Source: Marsupella aquatica
Taxonomy: Eukaryota; Marchantiophyta
NCBI GenBank assembly: GCA_973895155.1
Contig: OZ316892.1
Location: forward strand, 11,532,001-11,596,000
Length of the DNA stretch: 64,000 nt
Direction: 5' to 3'
Shown one piece after another: positions 12,471 through 22,233 of the stretch (position 1 is the stretch's first letter; the number at the start of each line of letters is the position of its first letter). The notes beneath the pieces were generated by a model, which was not told the DNA's origin, did not search any database, and worked only from the letters and a program-made list of their open reading frames with translations. The translations under genes were made by a program, and so were the position numbers.

Positions 12471-13048
12471 TCACGGAAAACCTCCCCATAACAGTTTCAG
12501 ACACCCTAATAATGGTAGAAAATAAAATAGAAAGTTCCGTTTTCTTATGGCCAAAGAGCTCTTTCGTCCAGACCTAGTCAATGAGCTGACCAGAGTCTGG
12601 ATCATGACTTTTCTCCGGACTAGTTCAAAACTAGAGCCCAGATCTTTCCTGGCAGTGTAATACAGATCTTCCTCAGATGTTAGTTCAAAACGAAAGCCCA
12701 AATCTGTGCTGACAGTAGTGCAATAAGAAGTACGTTACGAGAGCCCAATTATGCGCTCAGGATGTAACAATGAGTAAGTTACGAGAGCCCAAATATGTGC
12801 ACACAGTGTAATCAAAAGGAGTAAGTTACACACCTGAGATGCATGACTTCTCTTGAGACTCTAGTTCAAAACGAGAGCCCAAATATGTGATGACAGTGTA
12901 ACGCGGATCTTCCTTGGACTGCAGTGCAATTAGGACCTAAAACATGTGCTCACAGTGGAATAATAAGGAGTAAGTTACACACCTGAGATGCATGACTTCT
13001 TTTGAGACTCTAGCTCAAAACGAGAACCCAAATATTTGTTGACAGTGT

Positions 13049-13185
13049 TGTTGGAAATGAACCACACTCGAACGAAGATGGATACCCCCACAAAGGGCCT
13101 GTAGCTCAGTGGTAGAGCACTACGATGTACACGGGAGGTCCTAGGTTCAATTCCTAGCCGGTCCATGCTGTTGAAAGTTCCAACA
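13049..13185 (+). repeat. Left LTR of the miniature retrotransposon
   Basis: 137 bp, bounded by an 8-bp inverted terminal repeat TGTTGGAA/TTCCAACA. It is identical base for base to the right LTR and contains the tRNA-like unit at 13095-13165. Confidence 0.95.
13095..13165 (+). ncRNA. tRNA-like unit in the left LTR, with Pol III A and B boxes
   Basis: The 71 bp can be laid out as a tRNA. Acceptor strands 13095-13101 and 13158-13164 pair with one mismatch. The D stem is GCTC/GAGC. The anticodon loop ATGTACA sits on a poorly paired stem. The T stem CTAGG/CCTAG is perfect, with loop TTCAATT. The A box TAGCTCAGTGG is at 13102-13112 and the B box GGTTCAATTCC at 13144-13154; both match Pol III consensus. 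The weak anticodon stem argues against a working tRNA. I infer a captured promoter or tRNA relic rather than a decoding tRNA. Confidence 0.75.
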
Positions 13186-13197
13186 TGGTATCAGAGC
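13186..13197 (+). other. Primer binding site for initiator-Met tRNA
   Basis: TGGTATCAGAGC directly follows the left LTR. It is the standard plant LTR-retrotransposon primer site complementary to the 3' end of initiator methionine tRNA. It sets the element's orientation as plus. Confidence 0.93.
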
Positions 13198-13243
13198 CAA
13201 AGAAAAGGAGTTTCCCTTGTAGCGAGTGCGGCTCAAGGGTGGG

Positions 13244-13380
13244 TGTTGGAAATGAACCACACTCGAACGAAGATGGATACCCCCACAAAGGGCCTGTAGC
13301 TCAGTGGTAGAGCACTACGATGTACACGGGAGGTCCTAGGTTCAATTCCTAGCCGGTCCATGCTGTTGAAAGTTCCAACA
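13244..13380 (+). repeat. Right LTR of the miniature retrotransposon
   Basis: 137 bp, identical to the left LTR. It is followed at once by the second copy of the AGTGT target duplication (13381-13385). Confidence 0.95.
13290..13360 (+). ncRNA. tRNA-like unit in the right LTR
   Basis: Identical copy of the 13095-13165 unit, with the A box at 13297-13307 and the B box at 13339-13349. From here the first run of four T residues on the plus strand is near 14103, so no close Pol III terminator is visible. Confidence 0.75.
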
Positions 13381-13785
13381 AGTGTAACACGGATCTTCTT
13401 CTGATTGTAGTTGCAAAACGAGAGCTCAAATATGTGCTCACAGTTCAGCAAGGAGTGGGTTACGAGAGCACAAACATGCGCTCACAGTGTAACAAGGAGT
13501 AAGTTACGAGAGCCCGAATATGCGCTCACAGTGTAACAAGGAGTAAGTCACGAGAGCCCAAAGAGCTCACAGTGTAATAAGGAGTAAGTTACACACCTGA
13601 GTGCGCATGACTACTCTTCAAACTCTAGTAACGAGAACCCATATTTGTTGGCACTGTAAATTCGGATTCTCCTCAAAACGAGAGCCCAAATATATTCTGA
13701 CAGTGTAATAAGGAGTAAGTTACGAGAGCTCAAATACCTTCTCATAGTGTAATAAGGAGTAATTTACACGTCTGGGTACGAGCTC

Positions 13786-14700
13786 ACTGTCGGGTCTCTG
13801 GAGTATCGGGAATCATGAACGAGCTCAGTGTCGGGTCTCTGGATATCGGGAGTCATCATGATCTTGGAATTGTTCGAGGGTCTTGAAATTATGAACAAAT
13901 ACCGGGGACGAACGTGTCATGGACGGGATCAACTGTAGATTAGCTTACTATAGAGGGGTCACCAATAGCGCGCGTCAAACCTAAGCCCGTCGGGCCTCGA
14001 TGGGTTCCCGTCAAGTACAGTCACAGGGTTTCCCGTCAGAGCCGTCATGGGGTTCGAAAATCGAGTTCCGTCACAAACAGTCGTCAGCAACTTGCGAGCG
14101 AGTTTTCTCCTCGAAGCACTCAACGTTGGACGAAGCACCATAGCTCAAAAGAAAGAGCATTGAGTAAGCTTTCTAATGAGCCAAGAGCCGCTAGATTTCC
14201 TTCGACACAACTACAGTAGATATCTCCAAAGCATCATGGTGGTCTGGCCCATCGTTCACTTGACAGTTCGATTTCAAAGTTTTGGACACATTCCAAACAC
14301 TTGCAGGACCAATGTTCTCTGCCCATCATTTTTGCCTTCATTTCAGGTTTGACCCGCACTGCACTATCCTAGTGCCATCCCAGTTCACATAAATTTTCAT
14401 TAAGCTCCTATTCTAATGTTTTAATTTAAAAACAACATACACTACACAGTCTTAGAAGTTACACCTCTAAATTATTTCATTTCAATGTCTCCGTGGAGCC
14501 ATAAATGGTTACAGTAGTTAGTGTGTCTAAAGTTCTAATAATGATTGGCCTAACTTTAGTTGAAGTGTTGGGAGCAGAAAATGGCCTGAACATATTGCTG
14601 GAATAGTATTGTACATTGTCAATACCATATTGTTCAAGTTATTTTGAGCTCAATTTTGACCACAAACCTTTGGTCCAGGGCCAAGTTGACTTATTATACA
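13786..14700. other. Intergenic DNA beside the repeat array
   Basis: A short tandem duplication at about 13788-13857 (GAGCTCA, GTGTCGGGTCTCTGGA). The next several hundred bases are GC-richer and CpG-bearing to about 14130. No gene is recognisable; the 60-residue minus-strand frame at 13959-14141 has no known domain. Confidence 0.5.
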
Positions 14701-14729
14701 AAACTAGGAAGATTGTATCATAAACCCAG

Positions 14730-14788
14730 AATATGGCTCCACCCATATCTGTAGAAGTTATACCCTCTATTCTGGGTGGAGCCATATT
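14730..14788. repeat. Short perfect inverted repeat (16-bp arms)
   Basis: AATATGGCTCCACCCA at 14730-14745 is the exact reverse complement of 14773-14788, separated by 27 bp. It could form a stable hairpin. No surrounding gene or terminator function is evident. Confidence 0.8.
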
Positions 14789-14969
14789 TTTGGTGTTTAA
14801 ATTTTAGGGTTTTATAGAATTAAATTTGGTTTTTCAAGTTTGGGGTACTGTGACCACATAGCTTTGGTCGCATGCCTACTGCTAGGGTGTCTGAAACCTC
14901 AAAATGTGATGGACCATAATTTAGTTATAGTTAAGATTACACATAGAAAAAGTCGTGGACTAGCTACCA

Positions 14970-15265
14970 AATTCATGATCCATAACTTTGGCCATAAATA
15001 TTGGTCATATGCCATGACCACACATCACTCTAGAGGCTGATGAAAAGAAAATAAGTAGATTTCACATAACTCTTTGTAAAAGCTATGGACGTTTGTTTAT
15101 GGTAAAAAAAAAGTCATAATTCATGACATAACTTTGGCCATAAAGGTTGGTCATATGTCATGACCATAAATCACTCTAGAGTCTAGTGAAAAAAATATAA
15201 ATAAATTTCACATAACCCTTTGTAAAAACTATGGCCATTTGTTGATAGCCAAAAAGTCATGATCT
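14970..15265. repeat. Two-copy tandem repeat, about 146 bp unit
   Basis: The module chain CATAACTTTGGCCATAAA, TTGGTCATATG, CATGACCA, ATCACTCTAGAG, TTTCACATAAC and TTTGTAAAA is present twice with moderate divergence, followed by a partial third start near 15255. Confidence 0.8.
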
Positions 15266-15639
15266 ATGACAGTGAAGCTTTGAAACACACTAAATAGGGC
15301 ATCTCAACTTGCTCTCCCATTTTTTTCCAGTCAGTCATTCTTAAAAATTTACATTTACAACCTAGACCAAAACTCAACTATAAGGCGAATTCACTACACA
15401 GGTTTGAGATGAGTTTCAACACTCTCCCTGGGCGCCGACAATGTTAAAATAGTGATTGACAATTCTCATAGGGTGCAAACTATTCTTGAAAGGGCAGGAA
15501 ACAATTTTCTTTCCCTGACTGCCCGAGTTACTGATGGTCAGCTTTAAGGAGAATCACATATTTTTAGTCCGTGACCTGACCTGCAACATTTTGGTGAGAG
15601 TAAACTTCCAGGAATGAGTTGGTTTGAGAGAGTAATTTG

Positions 15640-16861
15640 ACAGGGTCATGATACGGTGCGGGGACGTGGGGAGCCCGTCGAGACGACCGGTTAGCACCGG
15701 TGACCTTGCGTGTTAACGGGAGCGAAGAGGAGGAGGGACAACAGTCCCGGAGGACAGTTTGCCCTAGAGCTTTCTTTCCTCCCCTGTCCTCTCGTGTGCT
15801 CTCTGGTCTCTCGTGTCTCTTTTCGTCGTCGAAGGCAAGTTTTCTATTATTCGGGTTTTGGAAGCCTTTTTCTGCAGCAATCTTCCAAAGCTCATCGCCC
15901 CCCCTCTCCTTCTTCTTCTCCTCCTCCTCCTCCTACTTCCTCCGTCGCTGGGCTGCGGACGGATCGGAGGAAAGCATTCGTTTCGCTTGCCGTCACGCGA
16001 CGGATAGGTAGCGCGACGCGACAGGACGCCGGCCTCGGAGTACCAGCGGAGCCGTGGTTTTTGAGTGCGGTGAAGAGAGAAATCTAGAACAGTGCGGGAT
16101 CTTGGCGGGGATTGCTGGCAAGTTTTTTAGGTGATTAGGTGTGGTGGTTTTGCCGTTTTGCTTTTCATGCAATTTTGGGAAGTCTTTCCTGTGTCAGTGT
16201 GGTAGCGGTGGCGTTGAGGCACCGGAGGACGACGACAAAGGGAAGGAGGCGTTGGGACGAGCAGGGTGGTACTGTGGATTTGGTTCGGTGACTCGATTAG
16301 AACTACGGTATCGTAGCTCTTTGGTCCTCTGTTAGTTTTGTGTCGTTGAGGTTAAGCTCCCGAGAGGTTGTTTACTTGTGTGTATAGTGCGGTTTGTAAT
16401 GTAGTTGTGGTAGTGGTGCATGCCATTGCTCTTTGGTTGGGGGGTGGGTAGAAGAGGTGAGAAAGTGGTCCTGTACGGGGCTGGAAGAGTTGCCGACGTT
16501 TGGATTGTTCGGGAGGGTGGAAAGATTTGGTAGCTGGCTGCTTTGCAACGCGGATGGAGTGCAGAACTTGCTGCTTGAATGTCTGCCTGTCATGAATCGG
16601 CTAAGTGGCGCTTGGGTAAGAAGAATATGTTGTATCGTTGATCTGGCTGTCGACAGTGTTGGCGGAGACTCTGATTTTATCGACTGAATTGAGGAGCACG
16701 AACTTTTGTGGTGCGAATCGTCATCGTGTGGATAGATATAGATCTTGTGGAGCAAGTTCAAATTTCAGGGAAGGAGGGCCCGAGTGGGACTGTCTGGTCG
16801 TCTTGAGGCATCGGTTGTGTCGACCACAAGCATAGGTGAGGGTATTTTGCTTCTTACAGCC
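15640..16861 (+). promoter_or_regulatory. Promoter and long leader of the RING E3 ligase gene
   Basis: A CpG-rich stretch with a CT-rich tract at about 15898-15944, typical of a plant 5' untranslated exon, and several short upstream ATGs. A likely leader intron runs 16616-16859: a GTAAGA donor after 16615, and a pyrimidine-rich TTGCTTCTTACAG acceptor two bases before the ATG at 16862. A leader intron placed directly before the start codon often supports expression in plants; that role is inference here. Confidence 0.55.
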
Positions 16862-19352
16862 ATGGCGGATGGGCAAGAGCAGGCTCCTCATATTGGAACG
16901 GGAGAGCCTTTGATTGATACAGAAACAGCTGGAGGGCAGAGCCGTCCAGAACATGGAAGTGAAGATGCCGGTCCCGCTGCCCACTGGTGTTATCAGTGTA
17001 ACAAGGAGGTAGTAGTGGAGCCGGAGCAAGGAGGTATGGTTTGCACCGAATGCCAGAGTGGATTCGTCGAAGCTTTGGCCACTGCTCAAACTGTGCCCGA
17101 CGTTCGCCGTGCGCAGAGGAGGAGGAGGCATCGGCGAGTAGTAGCCGGGGTTAGCCCAGGAACTGCTGCAGCCCGTCAGATGGTTCCTTTGTCTGAAGCA
17201 CTGGAGCACCTGTATCCCCAGCAGCTAATGCAAGTGCTGCAGATGTTGGGGCAAGCTACGAATAGATCGAACAGTCCAGCACCTGGTGCGCAGGATACAG
17301 AGGTACGCACGACGAAACTCAGCTGTCTTGAAGAAGTTTCGGGAGTAGAATCGAGCCCGATGGAGCTCCGTACTAAACGACTGATGTTAATCTTCTCCTC
17401 AGCGGTGGAAGCATACATGCCGCGCTTCCGACGAGGTTTTCGGGTCTTGTAGATTGTACGCTACTGTAGGGTTTCTTCTGCAGTTACATCTGTCCATCTG
17501 AACTGCAAGAACATCAACTGTTCCCACGTCGATGCTTGGAGGCGAAGTTGCTCGATGCCGACGTTGACTGGATGGCTTAGTTTGATTCACCATCCATTGG
17601 GTCGTTATTGGTTCTGATTAGGGGATTCTGTATTCAATTGCTATCTTTTGGTGATCGTTCGAGTTGCTTTCGCATTGATGAAAGTCGCTGAGCCCTCTGG
17701 GCGTCCTGAATTGAGTTTGTGCCCAAGACCTAACATGATGCTTTGTGCTTTAAATGATCCAGAGTGCGGGAAATGCCCGGGCCCGAAATGATGTAGAGAA
17801 TCAAAGTCCTCCTCCTTCGCAGGATTTGGAGGCAACAGCTAATGAAGCCTCCGCTGAAGCCCTAGCCCAGTCATCGGGAGATCTTCAAGCTGAAGCACAG
17901 GACGGAAGGGTGGAGAGACCTGCAGGCGATGACACGATAAGAACGCCAGCTACAACTGCGGAGGCTCTCGAGAGGTTGGCCCAGGAAGGACACATGCTGT
18001 TTATTAGCGGTGCTTCTCCAGGTCATGAAGAGGACGCAGATGAGGACCTCGTTATAAGCGATACTGAGAGCGAAGAGGGAATGAGGTTGGAATTTGATGC
18101 ATGGGATTCAGCAGATGACGATGAGGAAGAGTGGGAGGAGGTGGATGAAGACGAGGAAGCTGCAGCAACTGGAGGAGAAGAGGTGGCAACGACCGAAGAG
18201 CATGAAGGCGAGCCACGTGATGGGGGGGAGCAAGCAGAGCAACATCAGGTGGACGAAAGGCAACCCAGGGTGCGAGATTTTCGCCTCCGGACAAGAAATA
18301 TGGAACACAATCTGCATGAGTATCTCCAGGAGCTTCTGCATAATCTGGTAGGGCAGAATGTAGAGGTGAGGGTGGAATTGCCTAACGGGCCTCTTTACGT
18401 TGGCAATCCGGGTGACTACGTGGACGCGAGAGGCTTCGAGCAGCTTTTGCAGCAAATGGCTGAGAATGATAATTCACGAAGAGGGGCTCCGCCTGCTGCC
18501 AAAACAGCTGTGGACTGTCTGCCCTCGATATCAATCGAGCAAAGGCACTTGGAGGATGGTTCAGCTGTATGTGCTATTTGCAAAGACGTAGTTGCCCTTG
18601 GAGAACCCGCCAAGCAATTGCCATGCTTGCATCTTTATCACAACGATTGTATCTTACCTTGGCTGAGTTCTCGTAACTCATGTCCTGTTTGCCGATATGA
18701 GTTACCTACTGATGATCCTGATTACGAGGAACAAAAGCAAAATAGAAATGGATCTGTAACAGCACCCAACACAACTTCCCAGAGTCCTAATTCTGGAGCC
18801 GAGGTTGTAGATGTACAAGAGAATAGTAATAATAACACTAGTGGCGAAAATGCGGTGCAGAACAGCCCGGGCCAACATCAGACTGCGGGAGCGTTAGATC
18901 TTGTGTCACAGGAGATGCTTGGAGCTACAACCTCCGAAAGTGATTCGCTGCAGTTTCTTTCGACTGTTGGAGAACAAGAGCACAATGGCAGCACTTCGGA
19001 GTGTTCCCTTCTGGAAGGTCTAGAGAATGCCGACACTAATCCTCCTCAAAGTTCAAACGAGGGGCGAGAGTGTGCGAGTGGGGAAATTGAGGGTGACGAC
19101 GGAGGCAGAGAGGCATTGCGGGGAACTGGAAGAGGATGGTTTTTACTGGCAGCTGCCCCCGTGCTTAGCATGATGGGCCTTGTGTTGGTACTGTGCCTGG
19201 GAAACCACTTCATTGGGGGTGGCATGCATCATCTTGGAACACCTTTGCAAAGGCAACAGCAGCGTTTCTTTCAGGAACCGCATGTAGAGCAGATAAGCGG
19301 ACCTAGTGAGGTGCAGGGCCGCAGGCGATGGTGGATGCCTTTTCAGCGATAA
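16862..19352 (+). CDS. RING-H2 E3 ubiquitin-protein ligase with N-terminal zinc ribbon and C-terminal membrane segment
   Basis: Likely an E3 ligase that recruits an E2 through its RING. Two coding exons, 16862-17302 and 17763-19352, join in phase 0 across a 460-bp GT-AG intron and give 676 residues. Residues 43-64 form the C-x2-C plus C-x2-C zinc ribbon (CYQC, CTEC) seen in the plant CIP8/RNF126-like RING family. Residues 240-320 are strongly acidic. The RING-H2 domain spans C417-C457, with all eight ligands in C3H2C3 order (CAIC, CLHLYH, C, CPVC). Residues about 606-630 (after GRGW) are hydrophobic and look like one C-terminal transmembrane helix, which would anchor the ligase to a membrane with the RING facing the cytosol. 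That helix is less usual for CIP8-like proteins. Substrate unknown. Confidence 0.88.
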
Positions 19353-20500
19353 TGGGTCCTGAGTTACAATGATTTGTCGGCTGTTAGACTGGATGACTGG
19401 GTGCTCAGTGTAATTGGCATGTACTTGTCGCCAAAAATTTATTGTGCGTTATGAATATTGGAACAGCAAGGAGGACGCCAACACTGAGATTTTAGTCTTG
19501 GATGGAGAAGGAGCTCCTTCGATGAGGAGCTTCTCCAAACCGGAAGGAAACTTTGAAGTTTCTGTCAGACAGGCATTAGGTTTCATTATCTATGCTATTG
19601 TCGTGTAATTTCTGTACATAGATCCTATGAGGTGGATTGGCAGATATTCTAAATTTGGAAGGGCCCGAGCAGAAATTTAATCGAACAATTGACTACGTTG
19701 CGAAGCTTAGACCCTGAAGTGTTATGGTACTGGGTCACTATGACCAAGTTCTAAAACCTCTTAGCTGTGTTCAGTTTTATTGTGTTTAATTTCTTAATCC
19801 CTTTGCCTGTACGCTAGAAATGAGAGAAGAGTTTCCAAAGGAGGTACTTTTTGATCTATTGACAATGCCTTCGTGAACTCTGAAAACTTCTAGCGGAGGT
19901 CGTCGATGTTTCTTTTCCTTTCATATTAAGAAATTTTACCTGGGACTTTGAGGAATTTGATTAATTGCCTGAACCGTTTTCACATATCTGTTGGTTTTAC
20001 TTCTTTACATTTGCCTGTATTATCTTTCAATCGAAGCTAAATTGTGTTGTTATAAAGGGAGTTACCGATATCTATCTCGGTAGGATTGAATTGCGTGAAT
20101 TCCCCGTCCACAGCTTGATAGGGTATATTTCAACCGAAACAGTCATCTGTCTGGGATTTAAAAACAATCGATCTTGCTGTGGTGACAGTGTTTTGTTGTG
20201 TGATTGCTTAATCTTTGGGGTGAGTTACTTTCGATAGACTTGGCAAGGGAGAATCAGGCAGTCGATTGTTTGCTTCAATCACAACGTATTGCTTTTGTTG
20301 TGATTACTTATTAGTTTCAGTTTGTGAAGTCTGTCGACTGCGATGCGAAAGTGTCGTTGTTTGCTGTATTATTTTAAGTAAAATTGCGTCCGTGTGACAG
20401 TTTATGTACCTTCAACAATAGTATTTTCATAGGTTGTGTTGTCCAATATAAGGCCTAAAGGTTTATAGCCTTTTGTAGATGGAGTGCAGATTGGTATTGA
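19353..20500 (+). other. 3' untranslated region and flank of the RING ligase gene
   Basis: AT-richer, non-coding, with no clear domain-bearing frame. The poly(A) site cannot be placed with confidence. Confidence 0.45.
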
Positions 20501-20848
20501 GAACAGAGTGGCAACAGCATAGAAATTCATTTTATGTGGGATCGGTACTATAAAGTCTGTCAGCAAGGGTTTTTGAAATTTACAGTTTGCCGACGATTCT
20601 CCTTAGGACAATAATAACCTGAGATGTGCAGCTGTGTTCCTGTAGATGTTATGCATAGGGATGAAAGATGATGTACTTTTCCAACAACGTTTTGCTCTAA
20701 CGTCCAAAACAGATTACGGCTCAAAACTCACAAAATATTTTTCCTAAGAGCTTGTTTGCGTATGGGTGTAAACATAAGCTAGGAAATGCTGGATTTTCTT
20801 TGGGTGTTTTGGGGGTGCCTTGCTCGTGGGTCTTCCTCGTGGATGTTT

Positions 20849-20872
20849 GGGGTCGGGGTGGGGGTGTGGGGG
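20849..20872 (+). other. G-quadruplex-capable tract
   Basis: Four G-runs of at least four with loops of two, one and three bases (GGGG-TC-GGGG-T-GGGGG-TGT-GGGGG). It fits the quadruplex consensus, and its function is unknown. Confidence 0.7.
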
Positions 20873-21481
20873 CGGTGTTGAAATCGTACTGATTTCAATA
20901 TATCTGCATTTGCGTTCTCGTAGACAGCTTGCTAAGTTCGTGCTCACCACTTCATGTGTCTCTTGTTTTGATGGTTGGCAGAATTTGGGAAAGCTACTGT
21001 TCTTGTCATCATCCAGGTGTGGGTCTGTGGATGCACAGATGCACCATGGTCAGGCAAGCCAGCTTAGACAGGCTTGTTGCCGCAACCTTGGATTCTATCA
21101 TTACCTGCAGAACTACCATAGGCTGGATCGTTTTGCATCATGCACGGGAGCTTGAAGAAACAGTTTTCAAGTGGCTGTGTTCAACGTAAGCATTTCACAG
21201 TGAATTTTTTCTGAGAGGTGAGGGTGGATCTGTGTAGTACCTTCTGCTCGCACAACACCTTAATGTTGGAATCTCTACCTAGATTGAAGGGTGTTATTTT
21301 TGATGTCTTGTTACTTTTGAAAGCCAGATGCAACTTCAATCGTTTTTTACCTTGATCTTTGTGTTCATATCTGGAGGAAGTTGGAGAGTCTGTTTCGATT
21401 CTGTCAATCACGGTTTCATTTGTGCGAATGAACATGTTTTTGCAAAGTTCTGACGATGCAGCTGACTGGTGCTCTCATCTC

Positions 21482-21940
21482 CTACTGATCAACGAATGTG
21501 CTAATGGCTTGGATAAAGGACCAGATATGGGCTTTGTTTACTGCACATCCTTTCTCCTTTGCATACTGCTGGCAATTGGGTCCAGGGAACCGTAACCAGA
21601 ATAAGTACCGACACAGAGACCGGAAACATCTTCCCAAAATTGCCTTCAACTTAGGAGGTGGGAAGATGTTTCTGGCTGGATCGCCCAGAGGGGGCTGCGT
21701 CAGGAAGTAATGTCTCTGTGGCCCAGGCACTGCATATGCTTGTGGATGCAGTAAGCTGGTGAGACCTCTTACTATTTCATAAGTGCCATCGTTCGCAGTA
21801 TAGTCTGGCGCGATTGTAACAGATCCTTGCAGGTAGAAACTGGACGATAGTGTTTGGCGTGGTCCTAGTTTTATTTCGACACCAACAAGATAGTCTATCT
21901 GATCAAACAGAGATGAAAAGACACTGATGTTGATGGACAC
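21482..21940 (-). CDS. Unassigned open reading frame, 152 residues
   Basis: I do not recognise this protein. The frame stays open upstream of its first ATG, and the first half has a coding-like mix (VGVEIKLGPRQTLSSSFYLQ, then a GSVTIAPDYT segment). The second half becomes basic and cysteine-bearing and overlaps the hairpin at 21620-21675, which argues that part of it is not coding. It could be an exon of an undetected minus-strand gene or a transposon fragment. Low confidence. Confidence 0.22.
   Translation of the reverse strand: MSINISVFSSLFDQIDYLVGVEIKLGPRQTLSSSFYLQGSVTIAPDYTANDGTYEIVRGLTSLLHPQAYAVPGPQRHYFLTQPPLGDPARNIFPPPKLKAILGRCFRSLCRYLFWLRFPGPNCQQYAKEKGCAVNKAHIWSFIQAISTFVDQ
21620..21675. 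repeat. Short inverted repeat (17-bp arms, one mismatch)
   Basis: CCGGAAACATCTTCCCA at 21620-21636 pairs with 21659-21675 except at one position, around a 22-bp spacer. The stem is hairpin-forming; no gene role is evident. Confidence 0.75.
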
Positions 21941-22191
21941 AGCTCCCTTCGGTCCGGATTCTTCTTATATGCGGAAAAGGTGAAGCCTTTAGGAAACGGT
22001 GAGATTGTCCACACGCCTCAGGCATGATGCATTTCTCCCAACTGAAGGACTAGGATCCTCAAAGTTTGAATGACTCTTGCAAGGGATTACATATGTACGA
22101 GGAGTAAGGAGGTACCTACATCTGGATATTTATTTTCCCAGGTCTTACAGCAGGTAAAGCGTCATTGAACCAGAAGCAACTACAGTAAGAA

Positions 22192-22233
22192 GCCAGATTG
22201 GACCAGATTGGACCAGATTGGACCAGATTGGAA
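22192..22233. repeat. 10-bp microsatellite-like tandem repeat
   Basis: The unit GACCAGATTG is repeated about four times with no mismatch in the core copies. Confidence 0.9.

Larger units (their letters stand above)
13049..13380 (+). mobile_element. Complete TRIM/SMART miniature LTR retrotransposon with tRNA-like LTRs
   Basis: This is a 332-bp non-autonomous element. It has two identical 137-bp LTRs (13049-13185, 13244-13380) starting TGTTGGAA and ending TTCCAACA. The interior is 58 bp. The primer binding site TGGTATCAGAGC begins at the first base after the left LTR and matches the 3' end of plant initiator-Met tRNA. A purine-rich AAGGGTGGG (13235-13243) abuts the right LTR. The 5-bp target duplication AGTGT lies at 13044-13048 and 13381-13385. 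There is no coding capacity, so it must borrow proteins from an autonomous LTR element. Identical LTRs and an intact duplication imply recent insertion. Each LTR carries a tRNA-like unit with Pol III boxes, recalling Cassandra TRIMs, which carry 5S rRNA instead. Confidence 0.95.
12480..13780. repeat. Diverged higher-order tandem repeat array
   Basis: The motif chain ACGAGAGCCCAAATATGTG, CTCACAGTGTAA and AAGGAGTAAGTTAC recurs many times, sometimes with the extra module ACACACCTGAGATGCATGAC and the module CGGATCTTC. Spacing is irregular, giving a composite minisatellite. It is interrupted once, at 13049-13380, by the miniature LTR retrotransposon. Two uninterrupted counterparts of the insertion site remain at about 12651-12670 and 12891-12910. 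Confidence 0.85.
20873..22190. other. Intergenic or unassigned transcribed-like region
   Basis: Composition resembles gene flanks rather than the AT-rich repeats. Short frames on both strands (for example 20929-21189, plus) match nothing I recognise. It contains the hairpin at 21620-21675 and the unassigned open frame at 21482-21940. Confidence 0.4.

Noticed and set aside
13095-13165. Functional tRNA gene
   Set aside because: The anticodon stem pairs poorly, no terminator follows, and the unit lies inside both LTRs of a retrotransposon.
12975-13451. Two minus-strand open frames with the peptide DRLGIEPRTSRVHRSALPLS
   Set aside because: They are antisense readings of the tRNA-like units in the two LTRs. 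The identical peptide appears because the LTRs are identical; it is not a gene.
16372-16761. Minus-strand 129-residue open frame
   Set aside because: Antisense to the leader and first exon region of the RING ligase gene, with simple composition and no domain.
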